A stretch of 64,000 nucleotides of DNA from Alphaproteobacteria bacterium (GTDB lineage: Bacteria; Pseudomonadota; Alphaproteobacteria; Thalassobaculales; Thalassobaculaceae): NCBI GenBank assembly GCA_024742275.1, contig JANSYS010000003.1, forward strand, positions 248,001 through 312,000, in the 5' to 3' direction. The position numbers and the translations under genes are program-made. This document shows positions 47,474-55,754 of the stretch, piece by piece (position 1 is the stretch's first letter; each line of letters opens with the position of its first letter). The notes beneath the pieces were generated by a model. The model saw nothing but the letters and a program-made list of their open reading frames with translations, made no database searches and was not told the DNA's origin.

Positions 47474-47968
47474 TCAGGCCGTACCGATCGGAGCCCCGGA
47501 CGGCGCGCTCTTGCTCTGCCGGTACATGGACGCGAAATCGACCGGCTGGATCAGCAGCGGGGGAAACCCGCCGTCGCGGGTCGCGTCGGCGACGATGGCA
47601 CGGGCGAACGGGAAGAGAAGGCGCGGGCACTCGACCAGCAGGATTGCGTGCAGCGAGTCCTCGTCCATGGTTTGCAGCATGAAAAGACCGGCATAGGTAA
47701 GGTCGGCGAGGAACAGAGGGTCTTCTTCAACCTTGCCGCTTGCCGTGATCTTCAGGACCACTTCGTAGAGTTCCTCGTCCTTCGACACTTTCGCCGCTTG
47801 AACATCGACGTTCACGTCGATCCGCGGCTGAGCGTTTTGGGGCCGGAGGCTGGCCGGAGCGCGCGGGTTCTCGAAAGAGAAGTCCTTGATATACTGCGCA
47901 TTGATCTGCAGTGGCATCGCTGCGGCCTGCATCTGCTTCGGCTCGGTGGCGGGCGGAAGGTCGGACAT
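47474..47968 (-). CDS. secB: SecB export chaperone
   Basis: Tetrameric cytosolic chaperone that keeps precursors unfolded for SecA, 164 residues. It has PLQINAQYIKDFSFENPRAP, DVNVDVQAAKVSKDEELYEV, the LLVECPRLLFPFARAIVADA segment and GGFPPLLIQPVDFASMY, the SecA-binding face. The ATG at 47968 is taken, with AGGGA upstream. It converges on dnaQ with 9 bases between stops. Confidence 0.98.
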   Translation of the reverse strand: MSDLPPATEPKQMQAAAMPLQINAQYIKDFSFENPRAPASLRPQNAQPRIDVNVDVQAAKVSKDEELYEVVLKITASGKVEEDPLFLADLTYAGLFMLQTMDEDSLHAILLVECPRLLFPFARAIVADATRDGGFPPLLIQPVDFASMYRQSKSAPSGAPIGTA

Positions 47969-48020
47969 CGGCAATCCCTGGGTCAATACATCCGGTCTCG
48001 GACAGAAGGCCGCTTCGCTA

Positions 48021-48620
48021 TCACGACTGGGACGTGTGGACAATAGTGGCGCCGAGCGGAAGGTCGCCCGGCGACTCCTCCGGTCCGGGACCCACGACAT
48101 GGGACCGGTCGAGCGCGAGCAGGGTGCAGTTGGGTACGGTCAACCCCGTCAGGCCGCGGATGAAGGCCCAGTGAGTCACAAAGACGGTATCGTGCCAACT
48201 CTCGGCAATCGCGAGTTTGTCCCGAAAAGCAAGGCAACGGACACCAAGCTCCTCCTCGTTCTCACCGATCTCAGGCCACCAGCGCTCGGGCAAACCGTCG
48301 AAAGATATGGCCGGCCAGTCAGCCTTAAGACGGGACGCCGGCGTTCCGATGTCGCAGACGAACCAGCAGCGTTCTCGCACAAGCGGCTCGATCTCGATCC
48401 CAAGGCCCATACGCTCGGCGACGATCGCCGCCGTCTGCAGCGCGCGGCGGTAGGGACTGGCGACGATCCTGCGAATACCGCGGTCGACAAGATGCTCGGC
48501 CGCGGCGGCCGCTTGAGCATGTCCCGCATCGGTCAGGGCCGGGTCCTCGATACCCGGATCGATCCGGGTTTTCGAGAAATGGACGTTGAACTCGCTCTCG
48601 CCGTGGCGCAGCAGATACAT
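48021..48620 (-). CDS. Histidine phosphatase family protein
   Basis: A 199-residue phosphoglycerate-mutase-like phosphatase. The catalytic RHG motif is YLLRHGESEFN at the very start, followed by IVASPYRRALQTA and the second catalytic His in DTVFVTHWAFIRGL. The substrate is unknown. It starts 6 bases after fxsA and lies between secB and fxsA on the same strand. Confidence 0.9.
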   Translation of the reverse strand: MYLLRHGESEFNVHFSKTRIDPGIEDPALTDAGHAQAAAAAEHLVDRGIRRIVASPYRRALQTAAIVAERMGLGIEIEPLVRERCWFVCDIGTPASRLKADWPAISFDGLPERWWPEIGENEEELGVRCLAFRDKLAIAESWHDTVFVTHWAFIRGLTGLTVPNCTLLALDRSHVVGPGPEESPGDLPLGATIVHTSQS

Positions 48621-48626
48621 GGACCG

Positions 48627-49178
48627 TCAGCTCCCGGAGCGATCTTGAGGCGGCAGATCGATGATCGGCGGCGTGCGTGGGGATGGTCCTCGCTTCGTCG
48701 CCGCCCCGTCCGTCGGCCCCCGATCCGAAAGATCTTCGAATTCGCCGTCGATCACGTCCCCGGCGCCGCGGCCGCCCGGTCGCCGGACCGATCCCAGATC
48801 GACAAAGATCGTCGTGCCGCCCCGGGCGACGATATAGGCGATCAACAGACCGGCCAGCCAACGGCGCAGTGGCGGGATGAACAGAAGAAATCCCAGCGCA
48901 TCCGTTGCGAAACCGGGAATCAGAAGCAGGAGGCCGGCGAACAACAGGCCGAATCCGGAAACCACCTCGGCCACCGGCGTCTCCCGCCGCGCCAGATGTC
49001 CCCGCAACCTCTCCAGGGTCGCCAGCCCTTGAACCCGAAACAGGATGGTACCCAGGACGGCGGTGAGAATGATCAAGGCGATCGTCGACGCGGCGCCGAT
49101 ATGGCTGCCGACCTCGATCAGGAGCCAGAGTTCGCCGGCGGGAACGCCGATCAGAATGAAAAGAACGACTAAGCCCAT
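48627..49178 (-). CDS. FxsA-family membrane protein
   Basis: A 183-residue protein with three to four membrane segments; PAGELWLLIEVGSHIGAAST, then LGTILFRVQGLATLERLRGH and LLLIPGFATDALGFLLFIPP are the FxsA signature. In E. coli FxsA overproduction suppresses F-plasmid exclusion of phage T7, but the normal role is unknown. The C-terminal ~50 residues are disordered and polar. It is divergent from the Tim44-like gene, as in many alphaproteobacteria. Confidence 0.92.
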   Translation of the reverse strand: MGLVVLFILIGVPAGELWLLIEVGSHIGAASTIALIILTAVLGTILFRVQGLATLERLRGHLARRETPVAEVVSGFGLLFAGLLLLIPGFATDALGFLLFIPPLRRWLAGLLIAYIVARGGTTIFVDLGSVRRPGGRGAGDVIDGEFEDLSDRGPTDGAATKRGPSPRTPPIIDLPPQDRSGS

Positions 49179-49364
49179 GCTTGCCCTTCGGATATCGACA
49201 CCTTATCTAAGTCGCAGGCGTCGGGACGGTAGCCGGACGTCACTTGAAACGCTGTCCGAACTCTTCAGTTTCTCCGGAGCCGCGATCGCCAACTCGATCG
49301 TTGCCCGGGACGGGCACTCTAAACGCGAGGGTGCGGCTCGGTCCACCCAGGGGCGCAGGCAGGT

Positions 49365-50042
49365 ATGGGAAGCAGTTTTCCACTCTTCGAAATCATCCTG
49401 TACGCGATGATCGCCGGTTTTCTTATTCTGAAGCTGCGGGGCGTACTCGGCCGGCGCACGGGGCATGAGAAGCAGCGTCCCGATCCGTTCACCGCACCCG
49501 AAGCTGCGAACGAAAGCGAGCAGGACAACGTGGTCGCACTGCCCGAACGGGCGCCGATCGACGTGGACTCCATCGACGAACGGGACCCGCTGACCGCGAC
49601 GCTGATGCGGATCAAGCTGGCAGATCCGCAGTTCGACGAAAAGGAATTCGCCGGAGGCGCTCGCGGCGCGTTCGAAATGATTGTCCAGTCCTATGCGGAC
49701 GGCGATGTCGACACCCTCAAATCCCTTGTATCGGGACCGCTCTATGGCGGTTTCGTCCAGGCGATCGAGGAACGCGAGCAGGCGAACGAGACGCAGGAAA
49801 CGACGATCGTCAGCTTCCGAAGCGCGGAGATCACCGGGGCCGAACTGGACGGTAACGAAGCGCGGGTCACCGTCGAGTTCGTCACAGAACAGGTCAAGGC
49901 GACCCGCGATGCGGATGGCAAGGTCGTCGACGGCGATCCGGACAAGATCGAGGTGCTGACCGACATTTGGACGTTCGAGCGCGATGTTCGGTCCAGCGAT
50001 CCTAACTGGGAGCTGGTCGCGGCCCGTGTTCCAGAGGAATAA
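49365..50042 (+). CDS. Tim44-domain membrane protein (TimA-like)
   Basis: A 225-residue protein with one N-terminal membrane segment (LFEIILYAMIAGFLILKL), an acidic linker (about 40-80) and a Tim44-like domain (about 80-225: AGGARGAFEMIVQSYADGDV, then EVLTDIWTFERDV). It is related to the mitochondrial import-motor protein Tim44; bacterial versions are inner-membrane proteins of unclear role. It lies between fxsA and mltA, the conserved alphaproteobacterial order. Confidence 0.92.
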   Translation: MGSSFPLFEIILYAMIAGFLILKLRGVLGRRTGHEKQRPDPFTAPEAANESEQDNVVALPERAPIDVDSIDERDPLTATLMRIKLADPQFDEKEFAGGARGAFEMIVQSYADGDVDTLKSLVSGPLYGGFVQAIEEREQANETQETTIVSFRSAEITGAELDGNEARVTVEFVTEQVKATRDADGKVVDGDPDKIEVLTDIWTFERDVRSSDPNWELVAARVPEE

Positions 50043-51267
50043 GCGCCTTCCAGCTAAGCGCTTTAGGTACACAACCGGCGTGGGGCCGGTGGCGGCACTC
50101 CTCGCTCTCGCGGTTGTTGCGGCGTGTTCCCCGGCCCCGACGCCAAGCGGATCGCCCGACCGTCTTAGCCTGGAGCGCGCGTCTTTCGGCGATCTTCCCG
50201 GCTGGAACGACGACGATGTCGCAGCGGCCGTCCCGGCCATGCGGCGATCCTGTTCCAGAATGATGCGCGGCGAGGATTCCCGTGAGATCGGTCCCGGCAA
50301 CCGCTTCGGCACCGTGGGGTCATGGCGGCCGGTCTGTGCCGCACTCGAACGGGTGGCGGATGGCGACACATCGGCCGCGCGCGCTTTGTTCGAAGAACAG
50401 TTCACCGTGTGGCGCGCCTTCGACGGCGAACCCGGCAACGATCTTTTCACCGGCTATTATGAACCCGAGATTCGCGGCGCCCGGGCGAAGGGCGGTGATT
50501 TCAACGTTCCGCTTTACCCCCGTCCGTCGGATCTGGTGTTGGTCGATCTCGGCGATTTCCGCGACAGCATGAAGGGAGAGCGGATCGCCGGCAGGATGGA
50601 GGGGTTTCGGCTCAAGCCCTATGACAGCCGGGCCGATATCGAAGCCGGATCCCTGAATGACAAGGCGCAGCCCATCATGTGGCTTGCGGACCCCATCGAC
50701 GCGTTCTTCCTTCACATCCAAGGGTCCGGCCTGATCCGCCTCGGAGACGGCAGTCGGACCCGTGTGGGCTATGACGGCCATAACGGCCACATTTATTTCC
50801 CCATCGGCCGCTATCTCATCACCGCCGGCCATGTGCCCAAGGAAGAGATGTCCATGCAGGCGATTCGGGCCTGGCTGGAAGCCAATCCGGATCAGATGGA
50901 GGCGGTGATGAACAGAAATCCGTCCTACATCTTCTTCCGCGAACTGACAGGAGACGGACCGATCGGTGCGCAGGGTGTCGCGTTGACAGCGGGCCGCTCG
51001 CTTGCGGTCGATCGTACCAGCCATGCGCTCGGCGTGCCCGTCTGGGTCGACATCGACTACGACGGGGGTCTACGACGCCTGATGGTCGCGCAGGATACTG
51101 GTGGCGCGATCCGTGGCCCCGTGCGTGGCGACTTCTTCTGGGGATCCGGCGACGCCGCAGGAGAGAAGGCGGGTGCCATGGCGGCTCCTGGACGGTTCTG
51201 GATCCTGTTGCCTGTAGGTATCAATCCGAACATCGAGAGCCTGTCGGCCGAGGCCGGTACGAGCTGA
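50026..51267 (+). CDS. mltA: MltA lytic murein transglycosylase
   Basis: Outer-membrane-type lipoprotein that cleaves peptidoglycan glycan strands, about 413 residues. A signal region ends with the lipobox VVAACSP. The MltA domain includes NDLFTGYYEPEIRGARAKGG, DAFFLHIQGSGLIRL and GRSLAVDRTSHALGVPVWVD; the 3D domain ends with MVAQDTGGAIRGPVRGDFFW, holding the catalytic Asp. The start is uncertain: GTG 50026 gives a 16-bp-scale overlap with the Tim44-like gene and a good signal peptide; ATG 49984 and GTG 50080 are alternatives. Confidence 0.93.
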   Translation: MFQRNKRLPAKRFRYTTGVGPVAALLALAVVAACSPAPTPSGSPDRLSLERASFGDLPGWNDDDVAAAVPAMRRSCSRMMRGEDSREIGPGNRFGTVGSWRPVCAALERVADGDTSAARALFEEQFTVWRAFDGEPGNDLFTGYYEPEIRGARAKGGDFNVPLYPRPSDLVLVDLGDFRDSMKGERIAGRMEGFRLKPYDSRADIEAGSLNDKAQPIMWLADPIDAFFLHIQGSGLIRLGDGSRTRVGYDGHNGHIYFPIGRYLITAGHVPKEEMSMQAIRAWLEANPDQMEAVMNRNPSYIFFRELTGDGPIGAQGVALTAGRSLAVDRTSHALGVPVWVDIDYDGGLRRLMVAQDTGGAIRGPVRGDFFWGSGDAAGEKAGAMAAPGRFWILLPVGINPNIESLSAEAGTS

Positions 51268-51287
51268 ACGCTCGATCGGGCGGACGC

Positions 51288-51659
51288 TCAGTCCAGTCCC
51301 AGTCTGTCGCGCAGGGCGCGGGGGAAACCCAAGCTCACCAGTCGGTGTGATTCAGATAGATAGGCGCGAAGGTCGGCATCGTCCAGGCCGGGATGCCCGT
51401 AGTGTTGGATCCACTTCATTCCGCGTGACGCGAGATAGGGCGCAGGCCGCAGGCCGGGTTCCTGACACAGCATCTCATAGGCGACGGCCGATACCTTGAA
51501 GGTATAGGCAGGGGTGGCGCCGGTGCCCCATCCGGCGATGGCGAAGACCTTGGATCGGGTGTCGGTGCCGACCTTCCAGACGGTCGAGCCGCCCCACTGC
51601 ACGACATGGAAGGTCGCGGTGAGTCCGGCGCAGAACGTGTCGAACTCGCTCTTGTCCAT
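51288..51659 (-). CDS. MmcQ/YjbR-family protein
   Basis: A 123-residue MmcQ/YjbR-type protein. It shows TATFHVVQWGGSTVWKVG, then KVFAIAGWG, AYTFKVSAVAYEMLCQ and RPAPYLASRGMKWIQ, with the CyaY-like alpha-beta fold of the family. A DNA-binding role has been proposed for some members. It converges on mltA with 20 bases between. Confidence 0.85.
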   Translation of the reverse strand: MDKSEFDTFCAGLTATFHVVQWGGSTVWKVGTDTRSKVFAIAGWGTGATPAYTFKVSAVAYEMLCQEPGLRPAPYLASRGMKWIQHYGHPGLDDADLRAYLSESHRLVSLGFPRALRDRLGLD

Positions 51660-51722
51660 GACCTCTCTTGGTCTTCATCCGGATCTGGTGGCTTCGCTCC
51701 TGCTGGAGGAACGTTGATGGCG

Positions 51723-51752
51723 CCCGCCGCCGGCGCTGGGGCCGGCGGCGGG
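51723..51752. repeat. Perfect 12-bp GC hairpin near a parS site
   Basis: CCCGCCGCCGGC (51723-51734), a 6-base loop and GCCGGCGGCGGG (51741-51752). It lies 29 bases left of parS in the 151-base gap between two minus-strand genes, 59 bases past the quinone-reductase stop. There is no T-run on either side. Confidence 0.8.
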
Positions 51753-51781
51753 TGTCGTCGCGTGGATCGTGCCTGAGTCAG

Positions 51782-51797
51782 TGTTTCACGTGAAACA
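51782..51797. other. parS centromere site 1
   Basis: TGTTTCACGTGAAACA, a perfect 16-bp parS palindrome, extended to 20 bp by flanking AG/CT. It is the only one of the three sites outside coding sequence, 13 bases beyond the quinone-reductase stop. It is bound by ParB, encoded 7 kb to the right. Confidence 0.95.
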
Positions 51798-51810
51798 CTT
51801 GGCCTATTCG

Positions 51811-52785
51811 TTACGGGAGCAGAACGGTAGAGCCCGTGGTCTTCCGGCCCTCCAGATCAATATGCGCCTGAACGGCATCCGCGAGGGCGTATTCCTGATT
51901 TACGGAAACCTTGACGACGCCTTTCCCGACCACGTCAAACAGGTCCTTCGCGGACGCGGCGAGCAGATCCTTGTTCGCTGTGTAGGTCATCAGGGTCGGG
52001 CGGGTGAACTTCAACGAGCCTTTCGCGGCGAAAATGCCGAGATCGACCGGCGGGATCGGTCCCGACGCCTGACCGAAGCTGACCATCATGCCGGTCGGCG
52101 CGATGCAGTCCAAGCTGGCGGGCCAAGTATCCTTGCCGATGCTGTCATACACCACCGGCACCTTCTTGCCGTCGGTGATCTCGATGACCCGGTCCACGAA
52201 GTTCTCCCGGGTGTAGATGATCGGATGGTCGCAGCCGTTCTGTTTGGCGAGCTCGGCCTTTTCGTCGGAGCTGACCGTGCCGATGACGGTCGCGCCCAGA
52301 TGCTTGGCCCATTTGCAGAGGATCAGACCGACGCCGCCTGCGGCCGCATGGATCAGGATCGTGTCGCCGGGGCCGACCTTGTAGATCTGACGGATCAGAT
52401 ATTGGACCGTCATCCCTTGGAGCATCATCGCGGCGGCGAGCTTGTCGCTGACGCTGTCCGGAACCTTGACCACTTTGGAGGCTTCCAGGTTGCGGGCTTC
52501 CCCGTAGGAGCCCGGCGGCGGCGCTGCATAGGCCACGCGATCACCGACGGCGAAGTCGGTCACGCCGTCGCCGACCGCTTCGATCGTACCGGAGGCCTCC
52601 ATGCCGATACCCGAGGGCAGGGGCAGGGGATAGAGACCGGACCGATGGTAGGTGTCGATGTAGTTCAGACCGATGACGGCATGCTTGATCTGCACCTGGC
52701 CTGCCTCGGGTTTGCCGAGGTTAACGTCCTCGAGCTTCATCACCTCGGGGCCGCCCTGTTCGTGGATTCGAATGGCTTTCACCAT
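51811..52785 (-). CDS. NADPH:quinone oxidoreductase (zeta-crystallin-like MDR enzyme)
   Basis: A 324-residue zinc-free medium-chain reductase. It opens VKAIRIHEQGGPEVMKLEDV, has IGLNYIDTYHRSGLYPLPLP, PSGIGMEASGTIEAVGDGVT and the NADPH-binding AAAGGVGLILCKWAKHLGA. No zinc-binding cysteines are present, as in quinone oxidoreductase QorA. GGGAGG lies 8 bases upstream of the ATG at 52785; the longer in-frame ORF covers the neighbouring dienelactone hydrolase in another frame. Confidence 0.93.
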   Translation of the reverse strand: MVKAIRIHEQGGPEVMKLEDVNLGKPEAGQVQIKHAVIGLNYIDTYHRSGLYPLPLPSGIGMEASGTIEAVGDGVTDFAVGDRVAYAAPPPGSYGEARNLEASKVVKVPDSVSDKLAAAMMLQGMTVQYLIRQIYKVGPGDTILIHAAAGGVGLILCKWAKHLGATVIGTVSSDEKAELAKQNGCDHPIIYTRENFVDRVIEITDGKKVPVVYDSIGKDTWPASLDCIAPTGMMVSFGQASGPIPPVDLGIFAAKGSLKFTRPTLMTYTANKDLLAASAKDLFDVVGKGVVKVSVNQEYALADAVQAHIDLEGRKTTGSTVLLP

Positions 52786-52994
52786 GGAGTGTCCTCCCTG
52801 TTCCTCGTTCCGTTGCCTGCATATGGGGCGGGTGTCGATGTCCGCGCTTCTCGGTAGATGCCTGCTACGACAGGAGCGGTCGGCGGTGAAGCGTTGTCGC
52901 GGGCACCACATCCATGCCGGTCCGCCGCCGAATGCGTCCTTGTGCTGGCGAGCCTGCCGATCGTGCGGCGGCGGCCCTTGTGTCGGCTGGACTC

Positions 52995-53690
52995 CTAAGC
53001 GAGATGATCCTTGAAGAACGCAGCGGTCCGCGCGTTGGCGAGGTCGGCGGAGGTCTTGTCGTAGTGCTCGCCGCCGACGCGGGCAAAGGCATGGTCCTGG
53101 CCCTCGTAGATATGGACGGTGGCATGCGCGTTCGAGTCCAGCACTGGGATGAAACGCTCCTGGGCGTCGGGGGGAACGAAACCGTCGTTCTCGGCGACAT
53201 GGCAGAGATACGGTTTCGAGATCCGATCCGCCTCGCCGACCAGCTCGTCCAGCCCGACCCCATAGAAGCTGACGTTGGCATCCGCGTCTGAGCGGGTGGC
53301 CATGAGATAGGCGAGCTTGCCCCCGAGGCAGTAGCCCACCGACCCGGCCTTCCCGTTGCAGCCGTCCATGGCACGGACATGCCGCAGGGTGGCAATCAGG
53401 TCCTGGACTCCAAGATCGACATCGAACTTGCCGAAGAGATCGAACGCTTTCTGCCATTCGGCCTCGGTCTTATCCGTGATGTCGATTCCAGGCTCGATCC
53501 TCCAGAACAGATCGGGGCAAATCGCCAGATAGCCCTGGGCGGCGTAGGCGTCGGTGAGGTCGCGCATCACCTGATTGACGCCGAATATCTCCTGGATCAC
53601 GACGATCGCTGCGGCCGGTGAGGACGAAGGCGCTGCGACATAGGCGCCGAAGCTGCCGCCGTCGGCGGCGGTGACGGTCACGGTGGACAT
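52995..53690 (-). CDS. Dienelactone hydrolase family protein
   Basis: A 231-residue alpha/beta hydrolase with the dienelactone-hydrolase triad: Cys in SVGYCLGGKLAYL, Asp in CHVAENDGFVPPDAQE and His in IYEGQDHAFARVG, plus the EIFGVNQVMRDLTD lid region. The substrate cannot be inferred; no chlorocatechol genes are nearby. It starts at 53690 and lies 209 bases upstream of the quinone-reductase gene. Confidence 0.93.
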   Translation of the reverse strand: MSTVTVTAADGGSFGAYVAAPSSSPAAAIVVIQEIFGVNQVMRDLTDAYAAQGYLAICPDLFWRIEPGIDITDKTEAEWQKAFDLFGKFDVDLGVQDLIATLRHVRAMDGCNGKAGSVGYCLGGKLAYLMATRSDADANVSFYGVGLDELVGEADRISKPYLCHVAENDGFVPPDAQERFIPVLDSNAHATVHIYEGQDHAFARVGGEHYDKTSADLANARTAAFFKDHLA

Positions 53691-53811
53691 GGGACTCCCC
53701 CAACGTTTTCTGGTGCGTTCACGCGTCGACGGTAGCAAAGCCCGCGGCTTGGGAACAATGCGGCCACTGTCAACGAGCGACGCGCGGATCACTGCCCCCA
53801 CCGATCAACAC

Positions 53812-54300
53812 TCAGAAGAGCGTGGCTTGACCGCGCTCCATATCCAGAAGTTGCCGCTTGCTGTCGACGCCGTCGCCCCCGGAGAAGCCGACGAGCCGGC
53901 CGGAAGAGCCGACCACCCGATGGCATGGAATGACGACCGTTATCGGATTCCGGCCGCAGGCCCCGCCGACCGCCCGCGCCACTCCGCCGACCCGGTCCGC
54001 CAATGCGCCGTAGGTCCAGGTCTCGCCATAGGGGATGTGCCGCATGGCCTCCCAGACGCCGCGTTCGAACGCCGACCCGCCGACGAAGCGGATCGGCAGA
54101 TCGAACCGGGTGAGGGCGCCGCGGAAATAGGCGTCGAGCTGGCGGGCTGTTTCACGTGAAACGGCGTCTTCTCCATCTTTCTCGCCCAGCCGGTTCGCCG
54201 GAAGGTCTCCGGCCGAAACCCAAGTCACCCGAACAAGCGCGCCCGCGTCGCTGACGGCACGAAGGCGTCCCACTGGTGTATCGAGATCGCTGGCGGGCAT
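53812..54300 (-). CDS. ogt: Methylated-DNA--protein-cysteine methyltransferase (Ogt-type)
   Basis: Suicide repair enzyme for O6-methylguanine, 162 residues. The N-terminal domain is short; the active-site region reads FERGVWEAMRHIPYGETWTY, VGGACGRNPITVVIPCHRVV with the acceptor Cys in PCHR, then GFSGGDGVDSKRQLLDMER. It contains parS site 2 (54148-54163) in its coding sequence. It is divergent from mnmE. Confidence 0.95.
   Translation of the reverse strand: MPASDLDTPVGRLRAVSDAGALVRVTWVSAGDLPANRLGEKDGEDAVSRETARQLDAYFRGALTRFDLPIRFVGGSAFERGVWEAMRHIPYGETWTYGALADRVGGVARAVGGACGRNPITVVIPCHRVVGSSGRLVGFSGGDGVDSKRQLLDMERGQATLF
54148..54163. other. parS centromere site 2 (inside ogt)
   Basis: TGTTTCACGTGAAACG, 15 of 16 matches to site 1. 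It lies in the ogt coding sequence, where on the minus strand it is read as A-V-S-R-E-T. Confidence 0.9.
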
Positions 54301-54350
54301 GGCGGACGGCCTGATATGACGGGTGAGATCCCACGGAAGAGGGCTAATCG

Positions 54351-55679
54351 GTGGAGCAGGATACCATCTTCGCGCCGGCGACGGCACCGGGCCGAGCGGC
54401 GCTTGCGATCGTTCGGATCTCGGGGCCCCGCGCCTTCGCCGCGTTGACGGAGCTGGCGGGGGACGTGCCGGCGCCGCGCCGGATGTCGCGCCGTACCTTG
54501 CGGGAGTCGAGCAGCGACGAAACGCTGGATGACGCTTTGGTCGTGGCATTTCCGGGTCCGGCGACCGCTACCGGCGAGGATGTGGTCGAGCTTCATCTCC
54601 ATGGCGGCCGGGCCGTCCTCTCCGCGGTCTGCGCGCGTCTGGCCGGGCTGGACGGGCTCAGACTGGCAGACCCGGGCGAGTTCACGCGACGCGCCTTTCT
54701 GAACGACCGGATTGATCTGACGGCGGCCGAGGGAATCCATGATCTGGTCGACGCCGAGACCGATGCGCAGCGGCGGCAGGCTCTGCGCCAGGCGACCGGG
54801 GGACTCGCCGATGCCCTGGACCGCTGGCGTGCCGATCTGATCGACGCGATGGCGCGCATGGAGGCCTTCATCGATTTCCCGGATGAGGATCTGCCCGAGA
54901 CGCTTCAGGCGGAGATCGGCCTGCGCCTGCGGTCCCTTGGCGAGGAGATGACGCTGGCCCTTGCCGACGGTCGCAGGGCGGAGCGCGTCCGTGACGGGCT
55001 CCGGGTCGCGATCCTGGGCGCTCCGAATGCCGGCAAGTCGACATTGCTGAACTGGTTGGCGAAACGGGAGGTTGCCATTGTCAGCGAGATCGCCGGCACC
55101 ACCCGGGATGTGCTTGAAGTTCATATGGATATCGGCGGGTATGCCGTCACGGTAGCGGATACGGCCGGCCTACGGGAAACCCCCGACGAGGTGGAGGCGG
55201 AAGGGGTTCGCCGCGCGCTCGCGCGGGCCGAGGCGGCGGATCTCACCATGGTTCTGGCGGATGGCGGCGCCGGGGACCGGGGCCGTCAGGCGGTCGGTGG
55301 GTTGCTGGGTGAGGACGCTATCGCCGTGGCCACCAAGTCGGACCTTGGGGGTGAGAGGGTGCCGGAGCCCTGGATACCGGTGTCGATCAGGACCGGAGAG
55401 GGGACGGAACGATTTCTCGAGGTGTTGAATGCCGCCGTCGCCGACAGGACGGATCGGGTCGGGGCGGTCGCGCTGACCCGGGCGCGCCACCGGGAAGCGG
55501 TCGCGGCGGCGGCCGAGGCGGTGAACCGAAGCCTGGGCGCACTCGAACAGGCCGCGCCGCTGGAAATCGCCGCTGAGGACCTGCGGCTTGCGGCGGCCTC
55601 TCTCGGCCGGGTCCTGGGGCGCGTGGACGTTGAGGAGATCCTGGACCGGATTTTTGCCGAGTTCTGTCTCGGGAAATAG
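54351..55679 (+). CDS. mnmE: MnmE (TrmE) tRNA modification GTPase
   Basis: GTPase of the MnmEG complex that makes 5-carboxymethylaminomethyl-uridine at tRNA wobble positions, 442 residues. It opens DTIFAPATAPGRAALAIVRI and has the folate domain with DPGEFTRRAFLNDRIDL. The G domain has LGAPNAGKSTLLNWL near 222, IVSEIAGTTRDVLE, DTAGLRETPD and ATKSD, and the C-terminus ends EFCLGK, a variant of the usual C-I-G-K. Start codon is GTG at 54351. mnmG follows by 75 bases. Confidence 0.98.
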   Translation: MEQDTIFAPATAPGRAALAIVRISGPRAFAALTELAGDVPAPRRMSRRTLRESSSDETLDDALVVAFPGPATATGEDVVELHLHGGRAVLSAVCARLAGLDGLRLADPGEFTRRAFLNDRIDLTAAEGIHDLVDAETDAQRRQALRQATGGLADALDRWRADLIDAMARMEAFIDFPDEDLPETLQAEIGLRLRSLGEEMTLALADGRRAERVRDGLRVAILGAPNAGKSTLLNWLAKREVAIVSEIAGTTRDVLEVHMDIGGYAVTVADTAGLRETPDEVEAEGVRRALARAEAADLTMVLADGGAGDRGRQAVGGLLGEDAIAVATKSDLGGERVPEPWIPVSIRTGEGTERFLEVLNAAVADRTDRVGAVALTRARHREAVAAAAEAVNRSLGALEQAAPLEIAAEDLRLAAASLGRVLGRVDVEEILDRIFAEFCLGK

Positions 55680-55754
55680 GCCTCCGTCCCGGTGAGGCGG
55701 GTGGAAGAACGCACAGGCTTTGACAGCACCGCCGGCGCTGCGTATCTCAGGCAC

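Noticed and set aside
51723..51752. Intrinsic terminator for the quinone-reductase gene
   Set aside because: The stem is strong but no T-run follows on either strand; listed only as a hairpin.
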